Assembly: GCF_008642275.1 (NCBI RefSeq)
Contig: NZ_CP029189.1
Span: forward strand, 2,216,001-2,280,000
Source: Streptomyces venezuelae
GTDB taxonomy: Bacteria > Actinomycetota > Actinomycetes > Streptomycetales > Streptomycetaceae
DNA length: 64,000 nt
Direction: 5' to 3'
Shown here: positions 53,999 through 64,000 of the stretch, piece by piece
Layout of the letters: every line of letters starts with the position of its first letter
Position numbering within the stretch: the first letter of the stretch is position 1
The notes under the pieces: model-generated
Database searches by the model: none
Told to the model about the DNA's origin: nothing
The model's input: only the letters and a program-made list of their open reading frames with translations
Program-made: the position numbers and the translations under genes

Positions 53999-54017
53999 CA
54001 AGGTTAGGCTAACCTAA
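53999..54017. promoter_or_regulatory. Iron box between htaA operon and hmuTUV
   Basis: CAAGGTTAGGCTAACCTAA matches the 19-bp DmdR/IdeR consensus at 17 positions and contains TTAGGCTAACCTAA at 54004-54017. It is located in the divergent gap, so one site can repress both transcripts under iron sufficiency. Confidence 0.88.
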
Positions 54018-54086
54018 GCTAACCCCGGCCGGTTGAACACCCCCCGGTCTCCAGAACCTCAGTCGGACGATCAGGACGGTGCCTTC

Positions 54087-55103
54087 GTGCCTACGCCCGC
54101 CGCGTCACACCGCTTTCCCCGTCTCGCAGTTGCCGTGGCAGCACTGGCACTCGCGCTGACGGCCTGCGGAGGTACGGCCACCACATCGGGCTCATCCGCC
54201 CCGACCGCAGCCGCGGTCCCGGACCGGCTGGAACCCCTCCCGGCGCCGGCGCCCGCCCTGCCGGTCACCGTGCCCTCGGTCGACGGCACCCAGGTCACGA
54301 TCACGTCCGCGGACCGGGTCGTCCCGCTGAGCGGCAGTCTCAACGAGATCGTCCACACGCTGGGCCTCGGCAAGCAGGTCGTCGCCCGGGACATCACGGC
54401 CACCTTCGAACAGGCCGCCCAGCTGCCGGTGGTGACACGTGGACACGACGTCTCCGCCGAGAGCGTCCTGTCCCTGCGTCCGACCCTCGTCATCGCGGAG
54501 ACCACCAGCGGTCCCGGAGAAGCGATCCAGCAGATCCGGGACGCCGGCGTCCCCGTCCTGGTGGTGGACCCGGCCAAGTCCCTGGACGACGTACCGAAGC
54601 GGATCGACACCGTCGCCGCCGCGCTCGGCGTCAAGGAGGCCGGCGCGCAGCTGAACCAGCGCACGGCCGACCGGATCGCCGCCGTCCGCAAGGACATCCC
54701 GGCCACCGCCTCCGGCAAGAAGCCCCGGGTGGCCTTCCTCTACCTGCGCGGCACCGCCTCCGTCTATCTGCTGGGCGGTTCGGACTCCGGCGCCGCGTCA
54801 CTGCTGGAGGCGGCCGGCGCGGTCGACACCGGCAAGGACTCCGGCCTCGGCAAGGACTTCACCCCGATCACCAGCGAGGCCCTGGCCGCCGCCGCGCCCG
54901 ATGCGATCCTCGTCATGTCCAAGGGCCTCGAATCCGTCGGCGGAATCGACGGCCTGGTGAAGATCCCGGGCGTCGCCCAGACCCCGGCCGGCATGGACCG
55001 CCGGGTGGTCACTGTCGACGACGGCGTCCTGCTCAACTACGGCCCCCGCACCGACCAGGTCCTCTCCTCCCTGGTCACCCAGCTCTACGACAAGGCCGCC
55101 TGA
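54087..55103 (+). CDS. hmuT: Heme ABC transporter substrate-binding lipoprotein
   Basis: 338 residues from GTG 54087 (a TTG at 54033 is also possible). Signal and lipobox ALALALTACGG. The body is a class III periplasmic binding fold typical of FecB/HmuT: SLNEIVHTLGLGKQVVARD, then LRPTLVIAET, and a C-terminal lobe RVAFLYLRGTASVYLLGG. Heme-binding Tyr and His positions of the family cannot be assigned with certainty. It receives heme from HtaA proteins and delivers it to HmuUV. It starts an operon with the permease, whose start is 1 bp after this stop. Confidence 0.9.
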   Translation: MPTPAASHRFPRLAVAVAALALALTACGGTATTSGSSAPTAAAVPDRLEPLPAPAPALPVTVPSVDGTQVTITSADRVVPLSGSLNEIVHTLGLGKQVVARDITATFEQAAQLPVVTRGHDVSAESVLSLRPTLVIAETTSGPGEAIQQIRDAGVPVLVVDPAKSLDDVPKRIDTVAAALGVKEAGAQLNQRTADRIAAVRKDIPATASGKKPRVAFLYLRGTASVYLLGGSDSGAASLLEAAGAVDTGKDSGLGKDFTPITSEALAAAAPDAILVMSKGLESVGGIDGLVKIPGVAQTPAGMDRRVVTVDDGVLLNYGPRTDQVLSSLVTQLYDKAA

Positions 55104-55104
55104 G

Positions 55105-56516
<1,412 letters not shown>

Positions 56517-56520
<4 letters not shown>

Positions 56521-57464
56521 CCAGCAAGCCGTCCCGCAAGCCCTCCCGCAAGCCGTTCGCCGAGCCGTCCGACAGGCCGTCCGACAGGCCGTCCGACGAG
56601 GCGACGAGCAGCCCGGCAGGCCCCCCGGCCAACCCGCTGACCCGGCTGCTCACCCGCTCACGCAGGACCGTCCCCGCCCGCCCCGCCCCCGGCGCCGCGG
56701 TCGCCGAGGCCGTCGACCTGCACCTGCGGCTCGGGCAGCGCGAGGTGCTCGCCGGGATCGACCTGACCGCCCGGGCCGGCGAGGTGCTCGCGCTGGTCGG
56801 CCCGAACGGTGCCGGCAAGTCCACGCTGCTGGGCGCACTCGCCGCCGACCTGCCCGCCGCCTCCGGGGTGGTCCGGATCGACGGCCGCCCGGTGGGCGAC
56901 TGGAGCGCCCCGGATCTGGCGCTGCGCCGCTCCGTACTCCCCCAGTCGGCCGCGCTGTCGTTCCCGTTCCCGGTGGAGGACGTCGTACGGATGGGCCGCG
57001 CACCCTGGGCCGGCACCCCCTTCGCCGACGCCGACGAGGAGGCGGTGGCCCTCGCCATGGCCGCCACGGAGGTCACGGATTTCGCCGCACGCCCCTTCTC
57101 CGCCCTTTCCGGCGGCGAGCGGGCCCGGGTCGCGCTGGCCCGCGTACTGGCCCAGCGGGCCCCGCTGCTGCTGCTCGACGAGCCGACCGCCGCCCTCGAC
57201 CTGCGCCACCAGGAGCTCGTACTGCGCATCTGCCGGGAGCGGGCCGCGGCCGGGGACGCGGTCGTCGTCGTCCTGCACGACCTGGGGCTGGCCGCCGCCT
57301 ACGCGGACCGGGCGGCCGTCCTGCACGACGGGCGGATCGCCACGGACGGACCACCGGCCGAGGTGTTCGAGGGCGAGCTGCTGAGCCGGGTATACCGGCA
57401 ACCGGTGGAGGTCCTCCCGCACCCGCGCACCGGGGCCCCGCTGGTGGTTCCCGTACGGGCTTGA
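56517..57464 (+). CDS. hmuV: Heme ABC transporter ATPase
   Basis: 315 residues. GTG 56517 overlaps the hmuU stop (GTGA), with AAGGAGG 8 nt upstream. After a basic Ser/Pro/Arg-rich tail (1-60) comes one ATPase domain: Walker A GPNGAGKST (residue 95 on), Q-loop SVLPQSAALSF, signature LSGGERARVALARVL, Walker B LLLLDEPTAALD and the switch His in VVLHDLGLAAAY. It powers heme uptake through HmuU. It ends the operon; a 188-bp gap to efeO follows. Confidence 0.94.
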
Positions 57465-57566
57465 CCTCCGCTTGACCGTGCCATGGGGCTGTCGTGGAGG
57501 GTCCGTGACAGGGGCGTGTCCGTGGCCGAAAGGTATGACCTGAATCACGGTACGAGGGGGTATGGG

Positions 57567-57603
57567 TGAGGTAAGCCTCGGTTAAGTTAGGTGCGCCTCA
57601 TCG
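57567..57603. promoter_or_regulatory. Two adjacent iron boxes before efeO
   Basis: TGAGGTAAGCCTCG (57567-57580) and TTAGGTGCGCCTCA (57587-57600) both follow TTAGG-N4-CCTAA with one or two changes and start 20 bp apart, about two helix turns. They are 53-86 bp before the efeO start. Predicted DmdR operators of the efe operon. Confidence 0.65.
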
Positions 57604-57652
57604 GCCTCTCCCCCTCGGGACGGCCCCTTCGTCCGACGCCAGGAGCCCCCAT

Positions 57653-58804
57653 ATGCGCCCCGCCCGCCTCACCGTCATCGCCGCGGCCTCCGTGGCGGCC
57701 GCACTGACCGCCGTCACCGGCTGCGCCCAGAAGAGTGACGCGGGCGGCAGCGACGCGATCAAGGTGGTGGCCTCCGACAGCGCCTGCGACGTGTCGAAGA
57801 CGGAGTTCCCGTCCGGCAAGGTGCAGATCGACGTCGAGAACAAGGGGTCCAAGGTCACCGAGGTCTACGTCCTCTTCCCGGACGCCCGCATCGTGACCGA
57901 GCGCGAGAACATCGGCCCCGGCACCAAGGCCTCCATCACCGCCGAGATCAAGGCGGGCGACTACAAGATCGTCTGCAAGCCCGGCATGAAGGGCGACGGC
58001 ATCGCCAAGGACGTCAAGGCCACCGGCAAGGGCGGCGAGGAGAAGCGCTCCCCCGAGATGGACGCCGCGGTCGCCGCCTACCGCGCGTACGTGGTCCAGC
58101 AGGCCGAGGAGACCCTCCCCAAGGCGCAGGCCTTCGCGGACGCGGTCAAGGCCGGCGACGTCGAGGCCGCGAAGAAGGCCTACGCCCCCTCCCGGATCGG
58201 CTGGGAGCGCACCGAGCCGGTCGCCGAGTCCTTCGGCGACATCGACCCGAAGGTGGACGTCCGCGAGGACGGCCTGGAGGCCGGCCAGGACCCGGCGAAG
58301 GACTGGACCGGCTGGCACCGCCTGGAGAAGGCCCTGTGGGCCGACAACAAGATCGGCGACTGGGAGAAGGAGCTCGCCGACCTCCTGATCACGGACCTCA
58401 CCGACTGGCAGAAGAAGGTCGGCCAGGCGGAGATCACCCCGACCTCGATCGCCAACGGCGCCAAGGAGCTCCTGGACGAGGTCGCCACCGGCAAGGTCAC
58501 CGGTGAGGAGGAGCGCTACTCGCGCACCGACCTGGTCGACTTCAAGGCCAACGTCGAGGGCGCGCAGAAGGCGTACGAGCTGCTCAAGCCGATCGCCTCG
58601 AAGAACGACCCGGAGCTGGTCAAGCAGCTGGACACCCAGTTCGCGGCCCTGAACACCCTGCTCGACAAGTACCGCGTCGACCAGGCCACCTACGAGTTCA
58701 CCTCCTACGACAAGGTCGGTGAGCAGGAGCGCAAGGAGCTCTCGGACGGCGTGAACGCGCTCGCCGAGCCCCTCTCCAAGCTCGCCGCCGCGGTCACCAA
58801 GTAG
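57653..58804 (+). CDS. efeO: Iron uptake protein EfeO (cupredoxin plus M75 domain)
   Basis: 383 residues. Signal peptide with a lipobox (AALTAVTGCAQ), then a cupredoxin domain (about 35-130) with a Cys in DSACDVSKTEF and the metal loop ending in CKPGMKGDG. The M75 domain (about 140-383) has the HxxE motif, His222 and Glu225 in TGWHRLEKALW. EfeO gathers Fe(II)/Fe(III) outside the membrane and passes it to the EfeU permease. It is the first of three co-directed genes, efeO-efeB-efeU, with 31- and 26-bp gaps. Iron boxes lie upstream. Full length and well conserved. Confidence 0.95.
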   Translation: MRPARLTVIAAASVAAALTAVTGCAQKSDAGGSDAIKVVASDSACDVSKTEFPSGKVQIDVENKGSKVTEVYVLFPDARIVTERENIGPGTKASITAEIKAGDYKIVCKPGMKGDGIAKDVKATGKGGEEKRSPEMDAAVAAYRAYVVQQAEETLPKAQAFADAVKAGDVEAAKKAYAPSRIGWERTEPVAESFGDIDPKVDVREDGLEAGQDPAKDWTGWHRLEKALWADNKIGDWEKELADLLITDLTDWQKKVGQAEITPTSIANGAKELLDEVATGKVTGEEERYSRTDLVDFKANVEGAQKAYELLKPIASKNDPELVKQLDTQFAALNTLLDKYRVDQATYEFTSYDKVGEQERKELSDGVNALAEPLSKLAAAVTK

Positions 58805-58835
58805 CGGACAGGCAGGAAGCAGGCAGGAGAACACG

Positions 58836-60110
58836 ATGAGCGAGTCGGACGCGGCTGCGCAGCAGTCTCAGGAAGCCGGTGGCGCCTCCGCGCCCTCGCG
58901 ACGCGCGGTGCTGGGCTGGGGCGGGGCCGGGTTCGCGCTCGGTGCCGCCGCGGCCGGCGGCGCGGCGGCGGCCTTCGGCGGCGGCTCGGACATGGTCTCG
59001 GCGGCGTCCGCCGGCGCGGCCGTGCCCTTCCACGGCGAGCACCAGGCCGGGATCGCGAGCGCCGTGCAGGACCGCCTGCATTTCGCCGCCTTCGACGTGA
59101 AGACGAAGGACCGCGCGGAACTGGTCAAGCTCCTCAAGGAGTGGACCGCGGCGGCCCGCCTGATGACGGCGGGTCTGCCGGTCGGCGACGTCCACGAGGG
59201 CCTGCCGGAGGCACCGCCCACCGACACCGGCGAGGCCCTGGGCCTCAAGGCCTCCCGGCTCACCCTGACCATCGGCTTCGGGCCGGGCCTGTTCGCCAAG
59301 GACCGGTTCGGGCTGGAGGGCAAGCGCCCCGAGGCGCTGGTGGACCTGGAACTGTTCCCCGGCGACAACCTGGACCCGGCCCGTTCCGGCGGTGACCTCT
59401 GTGTCCAGGCATGCGCCGACGACCCGCAGGTCGCGGTTCACGCGATCCGCCAGCTGGCCCGCATCGGCTTCGGCCGCACCGCGATGCGCTGGTCGCAGCT
59501 GGGCTTCGGCAAGACCTCGTCGACCACCCCCGACGAGCAGACCCCGCGCAACATGATGGGCTTCAAGGACGGCACCCGGAACATCTCCGGCACCGACAAG
59601 GCCGCCCTGGACCAGCACGTGTGGGTCGGCGCGGGCGACGGCAGCGACTGGCTGACCGGCGGCTCGTACCTGGTGGCGCGCCGGATCCGGATGAACATCG
59701 AGACCTGGGACCGGACCCCGCTCCAGGAGCAGGAGGACATCTTCGGCCGCGACAAGGGCGAGGGCGCGCCCGTCGGCAAGTCCAAGGAGCGCGACGAGCC
59801 CTTCCTCAAGGCGATGAAGCCGGAGGCGCACGTGCGCCTCGCGCACCCGGACACCAACAACGGTGCGACGATCCTGCGCCGCGGCTACTCCTTCACCGAC
59901 GGCACGGACGGACTGGGCCGCCTGGACGCGGGCCTGTTCTTCCTCGCCTACCAGCGCGACATACGCAAGGGCTTCATCCCGATCCAGCGCAATCTGGCCC
60001 GGTCCGACGTCCTCAACGAATACATCCAGCACGTGGGTTCGGCCGTCTTCGCCGTCCCGCCGGGCGTCCGCGACAAGGACGACTGGTGGGGCCGGACGCT
60101 GTTCGCGTAA
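58836..60110 (+). CDS. efeB: Deferrochelatase/peroxidase EfeB (DyP family), Tat-exported
   Basis: 424 residues. Twin-arginine signal (SRRAVLGWGGAGFALGAAAA). DyP fold with the distal motif GFKDGTRN (Asp245), proximal heme His in AHVRLAHPDT, and Arg in the C-terminal strand around YQRDIRKGF. DyP enzymes use H2O2 to oxidise substrates; in the EfeUOB system this protein is thought to oxidise ferrous iron or free iron from heme. It is the middle gene of the efe operon. Length and motifs are normal. Confidence 0.95.
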   Translation: MSESDAAAQQSQEAGGASAPSRRAVLGWGGAGFALGAAAAGGAAAAFGGGSDMVSAASAGAAVPFHGEHQAGIASAVQDRLHFAAFDVKTKDRAELVKLLKEWTAAARLMTAGLPVGDVHEGLPEAPPTDTGEALGLKASRLTLTIGFGPGLFAKDRFGLEGKRPEALVDLELFPGDNLDPARSGGDLCVQACADDPQVAVHAIRQLARIGFGRTAMRWSQLGFGKTSSTTPDEQTPRNMMGFKDGTRNISGTDKAALDQHVWVGAGDGSDWLTGGSYLVARRIRMNIETWDRTPLQEQEDIFGRDKGEGAPVGKSKERDEPFLKAMKPEAHVRLAHPDTNNGATILRRGYSFTDGTDGLGRLDAGLFFLAYQRDIRKGFIPIQRNLARSDVLNEYIQHVGSAVFAVPPGVRDKDDWWGRTLFA

Positions 60111-60136
60111 GTCCCCGCCGGAGAGGAACCACCGCC

Positions 60137-60994
60137 GTGTTCGGCAACTATCTGATCGGCCTGCGCGAGGGGCTGGAGGCCAGCCTGGTCGTCTGCATCC
60201 TCGTCGCGTACCTGGTGAAGACCGAGCGCCGGGACGCCCTGCGTCCCGTGTGGCTGGGCATCGCGATCGCCTGCGCGCTCTCCCTCACCTTCGGCGCGAT
60301 GCTCGAATTCGGCACCCAGGAGCTGACCTTCGAGGCGCAGGAGCTGCTCGGCGGCACCCTGTCGATCCTGTCCGTGGGTCTGGTGACGTGGATGGTCTTC
60401 TGGATGAAGCGCACCGCGCGGCATCTGAAGGCCGAGCTGCACGGCAAGCTCGACGCGGCGCTCGCCATGGGCACCGGTGCGCTGGTCGCCACCGCTTTCC
60501 TGGCGGTCGGCCGGGAGGGCCTGGAGACGGCGCTGTTCGTGTGGGCGTCGGTACGGGCCAGTGGCGAGGGTTCCTCGGCGCCGCTGATCGGCGTGCTGCT
60601 GGGCATCGCCACGGCGATCGTGCTCGGGTACCTCTTCTACCGCGGCGCCCTGAAGATCAATCTGGCGAAGTTCTTCAAGTGGACCGGCGCCATGCTGGTG
60701 GTCGTGGCCGCGGGCGTGCTCGCGTACGGGGTGCACGACCTCCAGGAGGCCCGCTTCCTGGGCGGCCTGGGCGACAAGGCCTTCGACATCAGCGAGACGA
60801 TCCCGCCGGACAGCTGGTACGGGACCCTGCTCAAGGGCGTGTTCAACTTCCAGCCCGACCCGACCGTCCTCCAGCTGACGGTGTGGCTGCTGTACCTGGT
60901 GCCCGTGCTGACGCTGTTCCTCGTCGACCGCGGCCGTCCGGCGGCCGCTCCGAAGGTGCGTCCCGCGGACTCGGACTCCAAGACGGCGGGCTGA
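60137..60994 (+). CDS. efeU: Iron permease EfeU (FTR1 family)
   Basis: 285 residues from GTG 60137, with GAGAGGAA upstream. Seven predicted spans and two REGLE motifs (REGLEASLV at residue 10 and REGLETALF at 126), which bind and carry iron. It takes ferric iron across the membrane after EfeB oxidation and EfeO capture, in a manner related to yeast Ftr1. The last gene of the operon. A small GGGCGG-AGG-CCGCCC hairpin follows the stop. All conserved residues are present. Confidence 0.95.
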   Translation: MFGNYLIGLREGLEASLVVCILVAYLVKTERRDALRPVWLGIAIACALSLTFGAMLEFGTQELTFEAQELLGGTLSILSVGLVTWMVFWMKRTARHLKAELHGKLDAALAMGTGALVATAFLAVGREGLETALFVWASVRASGEGSSAPLIGVLLGIATAIVLGYLFYRGALKINLAKFFKWTGAMLVVVAAGVLAYGVHDLQEARFLGGLGDKAFDISETIPPDSWYGTLLKGVFNFQPDPTVLQLTVWLLYLVPVLTLFLVDRGRPAAAPKVRPADSDSKTAG

Positions 60995-61044
60995 ACGCCG
61001 GGCGGAGGCCGCCCGCAGGCCGGGGTGAGGGGCTTTCGGGCCCG

Positions 61045-61608
61045 TCACCACAGCCTGTCGGTGTCTCCGGGGTGGAGCGGGACGCGGACGCCCGTGAAGG
61101 CGGCGCGGTCCCGGCCGGGGCCGTCCGTGAAGAAGGCCGCGAGCACCACCTTGTCGAAGCCGGGGGCGTCGGTGGCCAGGGGATCGTCCGGGGTCCCGCC
61201 CACCAGGACCGTGCCGGGCAGCACTTCGAAGCCGGCCGCCTCGTAGAAGGCCGCCAGGGGCCGGTCGCAGCTGAACACCGCCAGGTCCACGGCCGGGTCG
61301 GCCGCCAGTTCGGCGCGGGCGGCCGCCACCAGCCGGCCGCCGAGGCCGCGGCCGCGCAGTGCGGCCCGCGTCACGACCGCGCTCAGCCCGGCCGCGCGGT
61401 AGGTACGCCCCGCGAGCCGGATCTCCTTGAACAGCAGGGCCAGCGAGGCGGCCACGGTGCCGTCCTCGGCCAGCAGGAGCAGGGCCCGCGGGGCCAGGGC
61501 CGGGTCGTGCCCGGGCTCGGCCCCCGGCCACGCCGTGTCCTCCAGCTCCGCGACCTGCCGCGCCAGCCCTGCGGGCAGCTCCGCCTCGGCCCATCCGGCC
61601 ACCCTCAC
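61045..61608 (-). CDS. GNAT family N-acetyltransferase
   Basis: 187 residues from GTG 61608, which has GGGGG at about 8 nt; a longer frame reaches 61704 and would overlap the next gene by 23 bp, but its extra 32 residues are not protein-like. The acetyl-CoA loop is RGRGLGGRLV (motif A), followed by AAFYEAAGFEVL (motif B). The substrate cannot be inferred. It lies downstream of a PhzF-like gene in the same direction and may share its transcript. Confidence 0.85.
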   Translation of the reverse strand: MRVAGWAEAELPAGLARQVAELEDTAWPGAEPGHDPALAPRALLLLAEDGTVAASLALLFKEIRLAGRTYRAAGLSAVVTRAALRGRGLGGRLVAAARAELAADPAVDLAVFSCDRPLAAFYEAAGFEVLPGTVLVGGTPDDPLATDAPGFDKVVLAAFFTDGPGRDRAAFTGVRVPLHPGDTDRLW

Positions 61609-61681
61609 GAGCCCGGCCCCCGCGACGTTCGAGGAGCGGGGCGCGGGGCGCTGCCCCGGGGACCCGGGCCGGTGGCTCCGC

Positions 61682-62545
61682 TCACGGGATCCGGACTCCC
61701 GCACCGCTCACCCGCACGCGCGGGTCGCCCTCGCGCAGTTCCACGGTGAGCACCCCGGGGCGGCCCATGTCCGTTCCCTGGTGGAGGGTGAGCACGGCGT
61801 CCGCCGGGACGAGGCCGCGCTCGCGGGCGTACGCCCCGAAGGCGGCCGCCGCCGCTCCCGTCGCGGGGTCCTCGACCACGCCGCCCACCGGGAAGGGGTC
61901 GCGTACGTGGAACTCCGCCGGGCCGGCCCGGTGCACCAGCTGGACCGTGGTGAGGTCCAGGCGCCGCATCAGGGCCTCCAGCCGGGCGAAGTCGTAGGCC
62001 AGGTCCGCGAGCCGGGCCCGGGTGCGGGCGCCGAGCACGAGGTGCCGGGCCCCGGCGTAGGCGATCGCCGGCGGGAACTGCGGGTCCAGGTCGGTCTCGG
62101 GCCAGTCCAGCGCGGCCAGTGCCTCGGCGAGGTCCGCGGCGGCGATCTCCTCGGAGTGCGGTTCGACGCTGGTGAGGGTGGCCCGCAGCTGCCCGCCCTC
62201 CGCGGTGACGGACACCGGTACGGTCCCCGCCCGGGTGGCGAAGAGGAGCTCCCCCGGCCCGATCCGCTCGCCCAGCGCGACGGCCGTGGCCACGGTCGCG
62301 TGCCCGCAGAAGGGGACCTCCGCCTTGGGGCTGAAGTAGCGCACGGTGAAGGACCGGCCCTCCTCACCGCCGAGACCCTCGGGCGGGGCGGTCAGGAAGG
62401 CCGACTCGCTGTAGCCCAGCCCGGCGGCGATCTCCAGCATGGCGCTCTCGTCCAGTCCGGCGGCGTCGAGCACGACCCCGGCGGGGTTGCCACCGTCCGG
62501 GTCGTGGGAGAAGGCGGTGTAGCGCAGTACCTCGGTGTCGGTCAT
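61682..62545 (-). CDS. PhzF family isomerase-like protein
   Basis: 287 residues from ATG 62545. Complete PhzF/DapF-like fold: RYTAFSHDPDGGNPAGVVLDA, the catalytic Glu in GLGYSESAFLTAP, VPFCGHATVATAVAL and VEDPATGAAAAAFGAYARE. These motifs are the usual dimer-of-domains active site. Members include phenazine isomerase and many of unknown reaction; no phenazine genes are here, so a general isomerase role is all that can be said. It is longer than, and distinct from, the short relative at 50370-51041. Confidence 0.9.
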   Translation of the reverse strand: MTDTEVLRYTAFSHDPDGGNPAGVVLDAAGLDESAMLEIAAGLGYSESAFLTAPPEGLGGEEGRSFTVRYFSPKAEVPFCGHATVATAVALGERIGPGELLFATRAGTVPVSVTAEGGQLRATLTSVEPHSEEIAAADLAEALAALDWPETDLDPQFPPAIAYAGARHLVLGARTRARLADLAYDFARLEALMRRLDLTTVQLVHRAGPAEFHVRDPFPVGGVVEDPATGAAAAAFGAYARERGLVPADAVLTLHQGTDMGRPGVLTVELREGDPRVRVSGAGVRIP

Positions 62546-62609
62546 ACGATCATGATCGACCGCGTCCCCGCGGCGTGGCAATGCGTTTCGGCAGTGGATC
62601 CCGCGTGCC

Positions 62610-63371
62610 TCAGCCGCGCCCGATGTACGGCATCGAGGTGGCCATCACCGTGGCGAACTGCACGTTCGCCTCCAGCGGGAGCTCCGCCATGTGCAGGACC
62701 GTGCGCGCCACGTCGGCGGCGTCCATCACCGGCTCGACGGCCAGCTGTCCGTTGGCCTGGAGGATGCCGGTCTGCATCCGCTCGGTCATCTCGGTCGCCG
62801 CGTTGCCGATGTCGATCTGGCCGCAGGCGATCCGGTAGGGCCGCCCGTCCAGCGACAGCGACTTGGTCAGGCCGGTCATCGCGTGCTTGGTCGCGGTGTA
62901 GGCGATGGAGTGGGGGCGCGGCACGTGCGCCGAGATGGAGCCGTTGTTGACGATGCGGCCGCCCTGCGGGTCCTGCCGCTTCATCTGCCGGAAGGCGGCC
63001 TGTGCGCACAGGAAGGCGCCGGTGAGGTTGACGTCGACGACCGAGCGCCAGTCCTCGTAGCTGATGTCCTCCAGCGGGACGCCGCCCGGTCCGAAGGTGC
63101 CCGCGTTGTTGAAGAGCAGGTCGAGGCGTCCGTACCGGGCCCGGACCGACTCGAACAGAGCAGTCACGTCGTCCGGGTCGCTCACGTCCGCCCGTACGCA
63201 CAGCACGTCGGCGCCCTCCCCGGCGGCCTCGGCGGTCTCCTCCAGCGGCTCGGTGCGGCGGCCGGCCACGGCCACGGCCCAGCCCGCGGCGGCCAGGGTC
63301 AGTGCCACGGAGCGGCCGATCCCGGAGCCGGCGCCGGTGACCAGGGCGATCTTCTTCGTACTTTCGTCCAT
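62610..63371 (-). CDS. Short-chain dehydrogenase/reductase
   Basis: 253 residues from ATG 63371. Classical SDR: cofactor motif [25 protein letters not shown], catalytic Ser in [11 protein letters not shown] and YxxxK in [19 protein letters not shown] after the second strand fits NADP(H) preference. A TACCCT -10 lies 8 nt before the start codon, so a leaderless transcript is likely. It lies divergent from the drug exporter gene, 108 bp apart. Substrate unknown. Intact. Confidence 0.92.
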   Translation of the reverse strand: MDESTKKIALVTGAGSGIGRSVALTLAAAGWAVAVAGRRTEPLEETAEAAGEGADVLCVRADVSDPDDVTALFESVRARYGRLDLLFNNAGTFGPGGVPLEDISYEDWRSVVDVNLTGAFLCAQAAFRQMKRQDPQGGRIVNNGSISAHVPRPHSIAYTATKHAMTGLTKSLSLDGRPYRIACGQIDIGNAATEMTERMQTGILQANGQLAVEPVMDAADVARTVLHMAELPLEANVQFATVMATSMPYIGRG

Positions 63372-63379
63372 GGGGCCGC

Positions 63380-63385
63380 AGGGTA
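63380..63385 (-). promoter_or_regulatory. -10 box of leaderless SDR promoter
   Basis: TACCCT on the minus strand ends 8 nt before ATG 63371. Confidence 0.3.
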
Positions 63386-63479
63386 CGTCACACGGCGCCC
63401 CGTTCCCCGGACGTTCCGATTGCTGAGAGCATGGGTCGGTCAGGGGTGCGTAGATCAGATGAAAAGACTGGAGTTCCGC

Positions 63480-64000
63480 ATGTCGGAGAGAGGCCCCGCG
63501 ACGGCCGCCTCGCACGACTCGTCGCCCGAATCGCCCTCCGCCCCCGCCACCACGGCGCCCCTGACGGCCGCACGCCGCACGGGGCTTCTGGTCACCTTCA
63601 TACTCGGCGGGCTCACCGCCCTCCCCCCGCTGTCCATGGACATGTACCTGCCGGCCCTGCCCCAGGTCACCGACGTCCTGAACAGCCCGGCCGCCACCAT
63701 CCAGCTCACCCTCACCGCCTGCCTCGCCGGCATGGCCCTGGGCCAGCTCGTCATCGGCCCGATGAGCGACAAGTGGGGCCGCCGCCGCCCCCTGCTCGCC
63801 GGCATGGTCGTCTACGTCCTGGCCACCGCGATCTGCGCGCTCGCCCCGACCGCCGAGCTGCTGATCTCCTTCCGGCTGCTCCAGGGCCTGGCCGGTGCCG
63901 CCGCGATCGTCATCGCCCGGGCCGTCGTGCGCGACCTGTACGACGGCGTCGAGATGGCCCGCTTCTTCTCCACCCTGATGCTCATATCCGGGGCCGCCCC
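63480..64000 (+). CDS. Bcr/CflA-type MFS drug exporter (partial, 3' end outside window)
   Basis: 173 codons are visible from ATG 63480, with GGAG about 6 nt upstream; ATG 63459 is also in frame. After a polar N-terminus (about 35 residues) come the first spans, including [15 protein letters not shown], the hallmark of the Bcr/CflA branch, and the loop 2-3 motif [16 protein letters not shown] of MFS antiporters. Expected full length is about 400-430 residues, so more than half is missing. It would export drugs or other small molecules using the proton gradient. Confidence 0.9.
   Translation, partial: MSERGPATAASHDSSPESPSAPATTAPLTAARRTGLLVTFILGGLTALPPLSMDMYLPALPQVTDVLNSPAATIQLTLTACLAGMALGQLVIGPMSDKWGRRRPLLAGMVVYVLATAICALAPTAELLISFRLLQGLAGAAAIVIARAVVRDLYDGVEMARFFSTLMLISGAA

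Noticed and set aside
61609..61704. Longer N-terminus of the GNAT protein starting at 61704
   Set aside because: The added 32 residues are Arg/Pro/Ser-rich, overlap the end of the PhzF-like gene and do not align with the GNAT fold.

Overview
The window is about 72 percent GC, has strong third-position GC bias and carries actinomycete hallmark genes. The order glnE, glnA2, nadE, panB, map matches the conserved core of Streptomyces chromosomes, so I read it as a Streptomyces chromosomal segment. I see no rRNA, tRNA, CRISPR array, insertion sequence or phage genes. About 54 protein genes are described, two of them cut by the window edges and one frameshifted.

Layout. 1-6.1 kb: an FAD monooxygenase divergent from its probable TetR repressor, a DUF389 membrane protein, a PAP2-type phosphotransferase and a Tat-exported phospholipase C with a likely phosphate (PHO) box. 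6.1-12.9 kb: an accessory patch with a frameshifted GNAT gene, a large caspase / STAND NTPase / WD40 protein, a small secreted protein and a CAP-domain protein. 13.0-15.8 kb: a four-gene leftward operon that includes a WXG-like protein with a Gly-rich C-terminus, possibly a type VII secretion cargo set. 15.9-26.3 kb: glnE, two tandem secreted PIG-L deacetylase-like proteins and glnA2. 26.4-33.9 kb: DUF3105 and DUF305 proteins, a CBS protein, an alpha/beta hydrolase with a DUF998 protein, and a probable copper module (DUF6153 plus multicopper oxidase). 34.0-49.4 kb: nadE, an exported phosphatase-type enzyme, panB, a DrrAB-type ABC exporter, a giant AfsR/SARP-type regulator, an M50 protease, a TerD-nuclease fusion, npdG and map.

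49.5-61.0 kb is an iron and heme acquisition block: heme oxygenase, a PhzF-like protein, two HtaA heme-binding surface proteins, the HmuTUV heme importer and the EfeOBU iron importer. Its parts are joined by at least four DtxR/DmdR-type iron boxes sharing the core TTAGG-N4-CCTAA or close variants. Heme would be caught at the wall by HtaA, passed to HmuT, imported by HmuUV and opened by HmuO, while EfeUOB imports free iron. The right end holds a GNAT, a second PhzF-like protein, an SDR and the start of a Bcr/CflA-type drug exporter.

The best candidates for something new are the caspase-NTPase-WD40 protein, whose propeller blades carry a 119-bp perfectly duplicated stretch; the TerD domain fused to a PD-(D/E)XK nuclease-like domain; the four-gene WXG-like operon; and five heptamers at exact 11-bp spacing in front of the ABC exporter, next to a SARP-type regulator.
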